From the NCBI GenBank assembly GCA_946539475.1, contig CAMNHM010000084.1, positions 1 to 11,834 of the forward strand: DNA of 11,834 bases, read 5' to 3'. Shown here piece after piece: positions 1-10,063 of the stretch. A model generated the notes under the pieces. That model saw only the letters and a program-made list of their open reading frames with translations, did not search any database and was not told the DNA's origin. Source of the DNA: an uncultured Prevotellaceae bacterium (GTDB taxonomy: Bacteria; Bacteroidota; Bacteroidia; Bacteroidales; Bacteroidaceae). How positions within the stretch are numbered: the first letter of the stretch is position 1; each line of letters starts with the position of its first letter. The position numbers and the translations under genes were made by a program.

Positions 1-45
1 TATTAGTTCTTTTAAGGTAAAAAGATTGTTTTCAGGATAACGATG

Positions 46-77
46 CAAAGGTAAGCAAAGTTTTTGAATGCTGCAAA
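46..77 (-). promoter_or_regulatory. Bacteroidetes-type promoter reading out of the left edge
   Basis: Read on the minus strand, TTTG (74-77) is followed after a 20-base spacer by TACCTTTG (46-53). This fits the Bacteroidetes vegetative consensus of a -33 TTTG and a -7 TAnnTTTG. It lies downstream of the helicase stop and points left, so it should drive a gene whose start codon is beyond the window: no ATG occurs on the minus strand between the site and base 1. The leader is therefore at least about 35 bases long. The match is by eye; no start-site data are available. Confidence 0.6.
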
Positions 78-118
78 CTTTTCTTCAGTTTTTTTTGATA
101 AAATTTGTTGTGTGGGAG

Positions 119-159
119 CACAATTTCTTGACCTATGTCTAAAAGAGGCCAAAATTGTG
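119..159 (-). other. Imperfect hairpin just after the helicase stop
   Basis: CACAATTT (119-126) and AAATTGTG (152-159) are a perfect 8-base inverted repeat. Inside it TGACCT (129-134) pairs with AGGCCA (146-151), with one G-U-type position, leaving an 11-base loop and a 2-base bulge at 127-128. It begins 7 bases beyond the stop codon of the helicase, a natural place for a transcript end. However, no run of U follows it on the transcribed minus strand, so it is not a classical intrinsic terminator. It could instead be a 3' end stabiliser or a site for factor-dependent termination. Confidence 0.4.
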
Positions 160-166
160 AAAAAAT

Positions 167-1958
<1,792 letters not shown>

Positions 1959-1984
<26 letters not shown>

Positions 1985-4427
1985 GCTCTGTTGCGGGTGC
2001 TTCCTCCTCGGGTACGGCCGGCGGCTCGTCGCCCTCGGTATTGGCAGGTGCCAGTTCGTTGATGATGGATTCGTCGTCGTCGAAGATGTCCAGGTCGTCG
2101 GGGTGGAACATCAAGAGGCTGTCGAGGGGGGTACGATAGTAGCTGCTCTCGTACTGGTTGGCTTCGATGCTGGGGTCCTTGCACGGTGGGAACTTCATGT
2201 GATACTGTGCGAAGTGCTCGTCGCTGAACACCGACTTCAGGAAGCGTCCGCACAGCGGCAGCGCCGTCTTGCCGCCCTGTCCGAGTGCTCCCGTGCGGAA
2301 GTGAATGGCGCGATACTCGCCTCCCACCCATGCTCCGCACACCAGCCTGGGGCTGACGCCGACGAACCAGGCGTCGGAGTGGTTGTTCGACGTGCCCGTC
2401 TTTCCTCCGAAGTCGGTATCCTCGAGATAGTCGCCGACGAACTGCCGTAGGCTCCAGCTCGTGCCGCTGAGTCCTCCCATGAGCATCTTCTGCATGAGGA
2501 AGGCGCTGCGATAGGGGATGGCCTCGTGCTGATGGTCGTCGACCTTGAATATCTCGTTGCCGTCGCGGTCGAGGATGCGGGTGACGAAGACGGGGTCGTG
2601 CACGCTGCCGTCGTTGGCGACGGTGGAATAGGCGTTGACCAGTTCGAGCAGGTTCACGTCGCTTGCTCCCAGGGCCAGCGACGGCACCTCCTCCAGCTTG
2701 CTCCTGATGCCCATTGCGTGGGCGGTGCGGGCGACATGCTCAATGCCCACATCCTGCCCGAGGCGTGCGGCGATGGTGTTGACACTCTTGGCGAAAGCCG
2801 ACTTCAGCGTCATGCTGGCACCCGACACCGATCCGTTGGCATTGTGGGGCACCCAGTTGCCGCCGATGCGGTAGTAGGTGTCGACATAGGGCTTGTTGGG
2901 CGTCATTCCCTGGTTCATGGCCTCCGTATAGACGAAGAGCTTGAAGGTGGAGCCCGGCTGCCGCTGAGCCGTCACCTTGTCGTACTTCCACGTGTCGAAG
3001 TCGATGTCGCCCACCCACGCCTTTACATATCCCGTATGTGGCTCCATAGCCACAAAGCCGCAATGCATGAAGCGGGTGATGTAGCGCAGGGAGTCCATCG
3101 TGCTCATCTCGCGCCTGACGGGCCCGTCGTAGCTGAAGAGCTGCACCTCGTGGGGCTTGTTGAGATAGAACCACACGGAGTCGGGCTCGTCGGGGAACCG
3201 CTCCTCCAGGTATTTGTAGACGGGCAGCCGGCGGGCGATATTCTCGATGAAGTTGGGGATCTCGCGGTAGCGCTCGTCCTGCCAGGGGTTCTGCCCCGCC
3301 CAGTGCTGGTCGAAGTTCTGCTGGATTTCCATCATCTGCTCGCGTACGGCCTTCTCGGCATACTGCTGCATGCGGGTGTCGAGCGTGGTGTAGATTTTCA
3401 GGCCGTCGGTGTAGGGGTCGATACCGTTGTCGTGACACCATTGCTGGATGTTGTCCTGCATGGCATTGCGGAAATAGGTGGCAGGGCCGTCGTAGACTTT
3501 CTCCACGCTGTAGTCGAGCTTCACGGGCTCGGCATAGATGGAGTCGAAGAGCTGCTGCGAAAGATGTCCGTGGCGCAGCATGTTGCCCAGCACGACGTTA
3601 CGCCGGCGGGCACTGTTCTCGGGGTTGAGGCGCGGGTTGTAGGTCGTCGTGGCTTTCAGCATTCCCACGAGTACTGCCGCCTGTTCGGGCCGCAGGTCCT
3701 TTGGAGCGACGCCAAAGTAGGTCTTGCAGGCGGTCTTGATGCCGTAGGAGTTCGACCCGAAGTCAACGGTATTGGCATACATCGTGAGGATCTCCTCCTT
3801 GGAGAAGTTCCACTCCAGCTTCAGCGCCGTCACCCACTCCTTGCTCTTCATCACGAGCATCTTCAGACCGGGCACCTTTCCCAGCAGGCCGGTGGAGTAC
3901 TCTGTACGGACGCGGAAGAGGTTCTTGGCCAGCTGCTGCGTGATGGTCGATGCGCCGCGAGCGTCGCCCAGCACGATGTAGTCCTTTGCAGCTGCGAAGA
4001 AGGCTGCCACGTCGACGCCATAGTGCTTGTAGAATCGCTCGTCCTCAGTGTCGATGAGCGCCTGCCAGAAGACGGGGTTCACGTCCTCGTATTTCACGGG
4101 CGTGCGGTTCTCGCTGAAAAACTTGCCTATCATCACGCCGTCGTCGCTGTAGATCTCGGAAGCCTGAGCGGGGCGGGTGCTCTTGATGGTGTGCATGCTG
4201 GGCGACTTGCCGAAGAGACCGAAGAGGTCGATGTCGACAGCTCCGAGGTAGAACACGATCATCAGAATGAACGTAGCCAGTGCCGAGAGGATCTTGACAT
4301 ACCAGGGCCGGCCCTTATAGAGATGTACGTACCACGAACAGACTTTCTTGACGGAAAGCCATACGGCAGAGAGCACCTGTCGAGCAATCTTCAATGGCAA
4401 CGTCGTTTCTTTCCCTTCTTTATCCAT
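1959..4427 (-). CDS. mrcA: Class A penicillin-binding protein (PBP1A type), bifunctional transglycosylase/transpeptidase
   Basis: An 822-residue inner-membrane enzyme that polymerises lipid II into glycan strands and crosslinks the peptides. Seen: a short cytoplasmic segment, a membrane anchor at about 43-65, then the family 51 glycosyltransferase domain. This has EDERFYKHYG at 128-137 (catalytic Glu128), GASTITQQ at 158-165 and KLEWNFSKEEILTMYAN at about 203-219. The transpeptidase domain has STFK at 493-496 (acyl-serine 493), SVN at 548-550 and KTGT at 676-679, so all catalytic motifs are intact. The last ~48 residues are acidic, Pro-rich and probably disordered. The start overlaps the end of miaA by 8 bases and the 3' end overlaps the helicase by 26. 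Placement after lipid A genes fits an envelope-growth operon. The symbol follows the E. coli PBP1A gene; PBP1A rather than another class A paralog is inferred from overall layout. Confidence 0.93.
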
Positions 4428-5319
4428 TTGTCGTTATATGCTTGATAATATTGTCCTTATCATCAGGAGAGAACCATTTTACTTCAGCGTCTCTCTTGAA
4501 CCACGTCAGCTGTTTGCGGGCGTAGCGACGGGTGTTGCCCTTCATCCGCTCGACGGCCTCTTCCTCTGTCCAGACGCCGTCGAGACAGGCGAACATCTCC
4601 TTATATCCAACCGTGTTAAGGGCGTTCAGGTGGCGCTTGGGCAACAGGCGTCGTGCTTCGTCGAGGAGCCCGTCGGCCATCATCTGGTCGACGCGCTGAT
4701 TGATGCGCCCATAGAGCTCCTCACGCGGAAGGTTGAGGGCGACCTTCACGATACGGAAGGGACGCTGCTTGCGGCGGTTGGTGCGGAAGGAGCTGTAGGT
4801 GCTGCCCGTCATGTGGCAGATTTCGAGCGCATGCACCACGCGACGAGGGTTGTTCTTGTCGACGATGGCATAATGCTCGGGGTCGAGCCGACGCAGCTCC
4901 TCACACAGCGCCTCGAGCCCTTCGTCGGCCAGCCGACGTTTCAGGGTGGCACGCGTAGTGTCGTCGACGGTGGGAATGTCGTCGATGCCATTGCAGACGG
5001 CATCGATATACATCATCGAGCCACCGCTCATCAGGGCGTAGTCGCTCGAGCTGAAGAGTGATGGCAGCAGCGACATGACCTGCTGCTCGTAGAGCGACGC
5101 GCTGTAGTAATCGTCGAGGTCGAGTATTCCCACAAAGTAATGCCGCACCCGTCGAAGCTGTTGCTCGGTAGGTGCGGCTGTTCCGATTTTCAGCTCACGG
5201 TATACCTGTCGGCTGTCGGCATTGATGATGGGAACACCTAAGTGCTGGGCAATGTCGATGCACAATGCCGTTTTTCCCACTGCCGTAGGGCCGGTGACTA
5301 CGATGAGCGTCTTTTCCAT
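4420..5319 (-). CDS. miaA: tRNA dimethylallyltransferase MiaA
   Basis: A 299-residue cytoplasmic enzyme that transfers a dimethylallyl group from its diphosphate to N6 of A37 in tRNAs reading codons that begin with U; this is the first step towards ms2i6A. Seen: P-loop GPTAVGKT at 10-17, DSRQVY at 35-40 (the Asp being the conserved catalytic one), GTAAP at 46-50 where many homologs have GTAKP, GGSMMY at 99-104, NPRR at 157-160, VGYKE at 237-241 and RRYARKQLTWF at 264-274. Length is normal. The frame stays open upstream to 5583, but that stretch overlaps lpxA and has no family similarity. The ATG at 5319 gives the standard N-terminus MEKTLIVVTGPTA and shares one base with the lpxA stop. Bacteroides genomes often carry a second MiaA paralog, so this may not be the only copy. 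Confidence 0.95.
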   Translation of the reverse strand: MEKTLIVVTGPTAVGKTALCIDIAQHLGVPIINADSRQVYRELKIGTAAPTEQQLRRVRHYFVGILDLDDYYSASLYEQQVMSLLPSLFSSSDYALMSGGSMMYIDAVCNGIDDIPTVDDTTRATLKRRLADEGLEALCEELRRLDPEHYAIVDKNNPRRVVHALEICHMTGSTYSSFRTNRRKQRPFRIVKVALNLPREELYGRINQRVDQMMADGLLDEARRLLPKRHLNALNTVGYKEMFACLDGVWTEEEAVERMKGNTRRYARKQLTWFKRDAEVKWFSPDDKDNIIKHITTNG

Positions 5320-6089
5320 CAGCGGATGATTCCGCGCTTTGACGACTCGATGAACGAGCAGATGTACTCCACTTCCTTCGAGTCGGGATATTTCGTGCGT
5401 GCTTCGGCAATACCGTCTTTCAGGATCCCCTGGGCGTAGATGGTGCGGTAGGTGTCGTGGATGATCTCTATCTGCTCGTTGGTGAACCCACGGCGGCGCA
5501 GCCCTATGAGGTTGACGCCGGCATAGCGGATGGGCTCCTTGCCGGCGATGATGAAGGGCGGGATGTCCTGACTGGTGCGGCAACCTCCCTGGATCATGAC
5601 ATAGCTGCCGATGCGTATGAACTGATGGAAGAGCACCTCGGCAGAGATGATGGCGTTGTCGTCGACCTCCACCTCACCGGCAAACTTCGTCGAGTTGCCA
5701 ATGATACAGCCACTACCGATGACGCAGTCGTGAGCGATATGCATGTTCTCCATCAGCAGGTTGCCAGAGCCGACGACCGTCTTCCCGCGCGAAGCAGTGC
5801 CACGGCTGATGGTCACATTCTCGCGAATGCTGTTGTTGTCGCCAATGACGCATATCGTCTCCTCGCCCTGAAACTTCAGGTCCTGCGGCTTCGTCGATAT
5901 CGACGCGCCAGGGAAGAACTCATTGCCCGACCCTATGCGCGCTCCCTTGTGGAGGGTGACGCTGTTGAGAAGATGGTTGTTGTCGCCCATCACCACGTCA
6001 GCATCGACGACGCAGAAGGGACCAATGACATTGCCGTCGCCGAGCTTTGCCTCAGGCGAAACGACTGCTAAGGGGTGTATCTGATTCAT
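5319..6089 (-). CDS. lpxA: UDP-N-acetylglucosamine O-acyltransferase LpxA
   Basis: A 256-residue cytoplasmic enzyme that catalyses the first step of lipid A synthesis, moving a 3-hydroxyacyl chain from acyl carrier protein to the 3-OH of UDP-GlcNAc. Seen: repeated hexapeptide units (for example IGDGN- and VIGSG-type) across about 1-180, forming a left-handed beta helix, then a helical C-terminus. The motif NMHIAHDCVIG at 115-125 carries His117 and His120, equivalent to His122 and catalytic His125 of the E. coli enzyme. GVNLIGLRRRGF at 191-202 is the usual transition to the helical domain. Length matches the family (E. coli 262). The start overlaps the lpxC-fabZ stop as ATGA, implying translational coupling. 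Acyl-chain length preference cannot be read reliably from the sequence. Confidence 0.97.
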   Translation of the reverse strand: MNQIHPLAVVSPEAKLGDGNVIGPFCVVDADVVMGDNNHLLNSVTLHKGARIGSGNEFFPGASISTKPQDLKFQGEETICVIGDNNSIRENVTISRGTASRGKTVVGSGNLLMENMHIAHDCVIGSGCIIGNSTKFAGEVEVDDNAIISAEVLFHQFIRIGSYVMIQGGCRTSQDIPPFIIAGKEPIRYAGVNLIGLRRRGFTNEQIEIIHDTYRTIYAQGILKDGIAEARTKYPDSKEVEYICSFIESSKRGIIR

Positions 6090-7468
6090 TTGTTCTTTAC
6101 GATTTGTGCTGTGAATGTTGCCTCTGAGACGACGTGATCGCCAACGAAGACATAGCCGTGCATCGTCGAGATGCCGTGACGCAGCGGTGCCAGCATTTCA
6201 ACCTTGAAGAGCAGGGTGTCGCCAGGAACGACCTTCTGACGGAACTTCACACCGTCGATTTTCAGGAAATAGGTCGACCAGCGTTCGGGCTCCTCTACGC
6301 TGTTCAGCACGAGCAGTCCTCCCACCTGCGCCATTGCCTCGATCTGCAGCACGCCGGGCATGACGGGCTCCTGCGGGAAGTGGCCCTGGAAGAAGGGCTC
6401 GTTGGCGGTGATGTTCTTCACGCCGACGATCGACATCGGCCCTACCTCGATGACTTTGTCGACCAGCTGCATGGGATAGCGATGGGGCAGCAGCTCACGT
6501 ATGCGGTTGACATCCATGATGGGTGTATCGTTAGGGTCGTAGAAGGGTGCCTGCACCTCATGCTTGCGGATCTCCTTGCGCATCTCGCGCGCGAACCTAT
6601 TATTAATGGTATGTCCTGGACGCGTAGCTACGATGCGTCCCTTGATGGGACGTCCGATAAGCGCCATATCGCCAATGACGTCGAGCAGCTTGTGGCGCGT
6701 GCACTCGTTCTCCCACACCAGCGGCTTGTGCTGGATGTAGCCCAGCTCGGTGGCATCGCGATGCTCCACGTGCAGCAGGTCGGCGAGCATGTCGAGGCGC
6801 TCCTGAGTCGTCTGGCGCTCGTAGATGACGATGGCATTGTCCATATCGCCGCCCTTGATGAGGTTTGCCTGCAACAGGGGCTCGATGTCGCGTACGAAGA
6901 CGAACGTGCGAGCGGGAGCAATCTCGTCGGTATATTTCAGCGGGCTGTCGAGGGTGGCAAACTGCGAGTTGATGAACTTCGACTCGAACGAGCACATCGC
7001 CGTGATCGAGAATTCATCGTCAGGCAGGATGGTGATGCACGAGCCTGTCGACTCGTCCTTCACCTCAATCTTCTTGCGGATGACGTACCAGTCCTTTGGC
7101 GCATTCTGCTCCTCAATGCCCACCTCGTTGATCTTTTCCACATATTTGATGGCAGAGCCGTCGAGGATGGGGAACTCAGGGCCGCTGACCTGTATCAGGC
7201 AGTTGTCGATGCCCAGGGCGTAAAGCGCTGAGAGTGCATGCTCGACTGTCGAGACACGCACGTCGCCCTTTCCGAGAACCGTTCCACGCTGGGTGTCGAC
7301 GACATTCTCGGCGACAGCGTCGATCGTGGGCATGCCCTCAAGGTCAATACGTTGAATCTTATATCCATGATTCTCAGGTGCAGGGTTGAACGTCACAGTG
7401 AGGTTCAGTCCTGTATGAAGGCCTTTCCCGCAGAGCGTGAAACTGCCTTTGAGCGTCTTTTGCTTCAT
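6086..7468 (-). CDS. lpxC-fabZ: Fused LpxC deacetylase / FabZ 3-hydroxyacyl-ACP dehydratase
   Basis: A 460-residue bifunctional protein. Residues 1 to about 305 are LpxC, the zinc-dependent deacetylase that commits UDP-3-acyl-GlcNAc to lipid A. STVEH at 73-77 gives Glu76 (general base) and zinc ligand His77; RHKLLDVIGD at 258-267 gives zinc ligands His259 and Asp263; PGHTINN at 284-290 gives His286. Residues about 312-460 are FabZ, a hot-dog-fold dehydratase of fatty-acid elongation: LLPHRYPMQLVD at 327-337, catalytic His363 in FQGHFP, and Glu377 in GVLQIEAMAQ. Both active sites look intact. The fusion is known in Bacteroidetes and puts the two enzymes that compete for the 3-hydroxyacyl pool on one chain. 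It lies 5 bases after lpxD and overlaps lpxA by 4. Confidence 0.97.
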   Translation of the reverse strand: MKQKTLKGSFTLCGKGLHTGLNLTVTFNPAPENHGYKIQRIDLEGMPTIDAVAENVVDTQRGTVLGKGDVRVSTVEHALSALYALGIDNCLIQVSGPEFPILDGSAIKYVEKINEVGIEEQNAPKDWYVIRKKIEVKDESTGSCITILPDDEFSITAMCSFESKFINSQFATLDSPLKYTDEIAPARTFVFVRDIEPLLQANLIKGGDMDNAIVIYERQTTQERLDMLADLLHVEHRDATELGYIQHKPLVWENECTRHKLLDVIGDMALIGRPIKGRIVATRPGHTINNRFAREMRKEIRKHEVQAPFYDPNDTPIMDVNRIRELLPHRYPMQLVDKVIEVGPMSIVGVKNITANEPFFQGHFPQEPVMPGVLQIEAMAQVGGLLVLNSVEEPERWSTYFLKIDGVKFRQKVVPGDTLLFKVEMLAPLRHGISTMHGYVFVGDHVVSEATFTAQIVKNK

Positions 7469-7473
7469 AAGAA

Positions 7474-8508
7474 TTATTTCTGAGTTAGTTCTTCTACTTT
7501 CTTTTTCAGGGCGTTCAGCTCGCGATACATCTCAGGCAGGCGCTTCATTACGGCAGAAGCCTTGAAGAACACCTTGGGATCAATCGCCGGCGACCCGATG
7601 AGCTGTTCGCCCTCGCCTTTGGTGTTACTAATCACACCACTCTGAGCGCCGATAAATGTCTTGTCGGCCACCTTGAGATGGCCAGCGAATCCTGCCTGTC
7701 CGCCCACCATGCACCAGGCGCCGACCTTCGTCGAGCCTGCCAGGCCTACCTGTGCCGACATGACGGTGTTCTCGCCGATTTCGCAGTTATGGGCCACCTG
7801 AATGAGATTGTCGAGCTTCACGCCACGACGGATGACGGTTTGACCCATAGTGGAGCGATCGACGCACGTGTTGGCGCCAATCTCTACGTCGTCCTCAATG
7901 ACAACGATTCCTATCTGCGGAATTTTATCGTAGCCCTCCTGGTTTGGCGCAAATCCGAAGCCATCAGCTCCGATGACGCTTCCGGCATGGATGGTGACAC
8001 GATTGCCAAGACGGCACCCCTGATAGATGGTCACGTTAGGATAGAGCAGGCAGCCGTCGCCTATCGTCACACCGTCGCCAATGACAGTATGCGGATACAC
8101 CTGGGTGCCGTCGCCAACGACAGCGCCGTCGCCAATGCAGGCAAAGGCTCCGATATAGGCGTCCTTGCCAATCGTGGCGCTGGGGGAGACGAAAGCCAGG
8201 GAGTCGACACCCGTCTTGCGGGGCTTCATCTGCTCATAGATCTGCAGCAGACGCGCCACTGCCTCATAGGCGCTTTTTACGCGGATGAGGGTTGTCGTCA
8301 CAGGGTGCTCAAGCGCCAGGTCGTCGTCGACGAGGACGACGCTTGACTTTGTATCGTAGATGAAATGGGTGTATTTGGGGTTTGAAAGGAATGAAATGGC
8401 ACCTTCCCTGCCCTCCTCAATCTTAGCGAACGTGCTGACGGTAGCGCTGGCGTCGCCCTCAACTCGTCCGCCAATCATATCGGCAATTTGTTTGGCTGTA
8501 AACTCCAT
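7474..8508 (-). CDS. lpxD: UDP-3-O-acylglucosamine N-acyltransferase LpxD
   Basis: A 344-residue cytoplasmic enzyme, the third step of lipid A synthesis: it adds a second 3-hydroxyacyl chain to the glucosamine amine left free by LpxC. Seen: an N-terminal uridine-binding domain starting [14 protein letters not shown] and containing FLSNPKY at 40-46, a hexapeptide beta helix over about 105-295, the ADGFGFAP signature at 181-188, and [10 protein letters not shown] at 236-245 with His240 as the catalytic residue. A C-terminal helix (about 322-344) is charged and probably packs in the trimer. Length matches the family. It is the first gene of the six-gene run and has its own promoter 30 bases upstream. 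The start ATG gives the canonical N-terminus. Confidence 0.97.
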   Translation of the reverse strand: MEFTAKQIADMIGGRVEGDASATVSTFAKIEEGREGAISFLSNPKYTHFIYDTKSSVVLVDDDLALEHPVTTTLIRVKSAYEAVARLLQIYEQMKPRKTGVDSLAFVSPSATIGKDAYIGAFACIGDGAVVGDGTQVYPHTVIGDGVTIGDGCLLYPNVTIYQGCRLGNRVTIHAGSVIGADGFGFAPNQEGYDKIPQIGIVVIEDDVEIGANTCVDRSTMGQTVIRRGVKLDNLIQVAHNCEIGENTVMSAQVGLAGSTKVGAWCMVGGQAGFAGHLKVADKTFIGAQSGVISNTKGEGEQLIGSPAIDPKVFFKASAVMKRLPEMYRELNALKKKVEELTQK

Positions 8509-8537
8509 ATTCAGCTATTAGTTTTCAATAATCTGTG

Positions 8538-8569
8538 CAAAGGTACACATTTTTACTGAAACGACCATA
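8538..8569 (-). promoter_or_regulatory. Probable promoter of the lpxD operon
   Basis: On the minus strand TACCTTTG (8538-8545) is a perfect Bacteroidetes -7 box (TAnnTTTG). At the expected distance, 20 bases upstream, lies TATG (8566-8569), one mismatch from the -33 TTTG. The site lies in the only real gap (85 bases) between nhaC and lpxD. It implies a short leader of roughly 20 bases before the lpxD ATG. The decamer TACCTTTGCA is shared with the promoter at 44-53. The rest of the gap is AT-rich, and I see no strong terminator for nhaC, so read-through from upstream is possible. Confidence 0.65.
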
Positions 8570-8593
8570 ACAACACGGATATTTTCTATTTTT

Positions 8594-10039
8594 TTATAGA
8601 TTTGCTGACGTTTTCTTGATCTTCCATCCAATGGCAGCAATCAGGATTGTCATCATTGGGCTTAGAATGTTGAAGAAGCAATATGGCAGATAGGCAACAG
8701 TGGGCACCCCAAGCACTGTCGACTGCGTCAGGCCGCACGTGTTCCAAGGCACCAGGACAGAGGTCACCGTTGCGGAGTCCTCTGCCGTGCGGCTCAGCAG
8801 GCGTGGCTCATAGCCTTTCTTCGCGTAGACGTCGCTGAACATGTTTGCCGTCAGGACGATGCTGATGAACTGGTCGCCGGTAGTGACGTTGAGGAAGAGG
8901 CCCGTGCATACCGTCGACGACACTAGCCCTACCCTACTCCTTACCCAGCTGATGACGACGCGGGTGATGCTTTCGATCATTCCGCTAGCAACCATAGCAG
9001 CGCCAAAACACATGGCACAGATGATGAGCCAGATGGTGTTCAGCATTCCTGCCATGCCTCCCGTCGACACCAGCTCGTTGAGTTCGCTATAGCCCGTCTC
9101 GACGGCCGTAGGACCATAGAATGTCATAGCCAGCCCCTTCGCCAGCGAAGCAGGCGCAGCCAATGCGTCGTCAGCCGCTATCTGCATCAGGATATGTGGC
9201 TGAAGCACCAGTGCCGCTATGCCTGCCATCAGCGACGAGAGGAACAGGACAATCAGCGAGGGCACCCTGCGCCAGATGAGCACGGCTGTGAGCACGGGCA
9301 CCAGCAGCGTCCAGAGCGAAATGTTGAACGTGGCATGAAGCCCTTCGGTATATTGGCTTACGTCGGGGATACCGTCAGCGCGATGCCAAAGGCCCACGGA
9401 CGTAAAGATGGCAAGCGTCAGGACGAATGCGGGTGCCGTCGTCAGCATCATGTAGCGAATATGCGTAAAGAGGTCGACTCCCGTCGTCGACGATGCCAGA
9501 ATGGTGGTATCGCTGAGGGGCGACATCTTGTCGCCAAAATATGCTCCTGAGATGATGGCGCCGGCGGCCCAAGCCTCTGGTATTCCCAAAGCGTGGGCGA
9601 TGCCCAGCAGGGCGACACCAATCGTAGCGATGGTCGTCCACGAACTTCCTGAGAGTAACGACACCAAGGCACAGATGACGCATGCCGTGACGAGATAGAA
9701 CTGTGGCATGAGTATCTGCACACCATAGTAGATAAGCGTTGGCACCACCCCGCTCACCATCCACGAGCCGGCGAGCATGCCTACCGTCAGCAGGATCAGC
9801 ACCGTCACCGACACGCCCCCCATCGTCTTGCTGACCTGCTGTTCGAAGACGCTCCAAGGAACTCGATAGAACACCATCGATATAAACACGCATACCGCCA
9901 AACCGATGAGTAGTGCTATCTGACTGCCTCCGCTGAGCGAGTCACTGCCAAAGAGGTAGATGACTACAGCCAGCAAAAGTATCAGCACCACCAGCGGTAT
10001 GGCGGCAACCAGTGGATGGGGAAGTCGTCGTCCGTTCAT
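8594..10039 (-). CDS. nhaC: NhaC-family Na+/H+ antiporter
   Basis: A 481-residue integral inner-membrane protein expected to expel Na+ in exchange for H+. Seen: roughly ten to twelve hydrophobic helices spread along the whole chain, and a short positively charged N-terminus. Two signatures of the family are present: SGAYFGDKMSPLSDTTILAS at about 164-183 and EDSATVTSVLVPWNTCG at about 420-436, each with polar and acidic residues inside membrane segments that probably line the ion path. Length is typical. It begins 24 bases after atpG on the same strand with no visible promoter or terminator between, so co-transcription with the F1 ATPase genes is likely. Family assignment is strong. Exact ion specificity (Na+, Li+, or an exchange of organic anions as in some relatives) cannot be told from the sequence. 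Confidence 0.9.
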   Translation of the reverse strand: MNGRRLPHPLVAAIPLVVLILLLAVVIYLFGSDSLSGGSQIALLIGLAVCVFISMVFYRVPWSVFEQQVSKTMGGVSVTVLILLTVGMLAGSWMVSGVVPTLIYYGVQILMPQFYLVTACVICALVSLLSGSSWTTIATIGVALLGIAHALGIPEAWAAGAIISGAYFGDKMSPLSDTTILASSTTGVDLFTHIRYMMLTTAPAFVLTLAIFTSVGLWHRADGIPDVSQYTEGLHATFNISLWTLLVPVLTAVLIWRRVPSLIVLFLSSLMAGIAALVLQPHILMQIAADDALAAPASLAKGLAMTFYGPTAVETGYSELNELVSTGGMAGMLNTIWLIICAMCFGAAMVASGMIESITRVVISWVRSRVGLVSSTVCTGLFLNVTTGDQFISIVLTANMFSDVYAKKGYEPRLLSRTAEDSATVTSVLVPWNTCGLTQSTVLGVPTVAYLPYCFFNILSPMMTILIAAIGWKIKKTSANL

Positions 10040-10063
10040 GTTGGTCGCGAGCAGTGAGCCCGC

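Noticed and set aside
61..166. Small hairpin TTGTG/CACAA at about 107-123 as a terminator
   Set aside because: It is only 5 base pairs, overlaps the longer 119-159 hairpin, and has no U tract on the transcribed strand.
2526..4445. Long open frame on the plus strand opposite the penicillin-binding protein gene
   Set aside because: Its translation is rich in Val, His, Leu and Gly with no recognisable domain, and the opposite strand encodes a fully motif-intact PBP1A. It is an antisense shadow typical of GC-rich coding DNA.
5320..5583. Possible N-terminal extension of miaA
   Set aside because: The frame is open but the extra 88 residues are Arg/His/Pro-rich, overlap lpxA out of frame, and precede the canonical MEKTLIVVTGPTA start.
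8509..8593. Intrinsic terminator for nhaC
   Set aside because: Only a 4-base stem with a wobble pair could be drawn (CCGT/ATGG) and no U run follows it.
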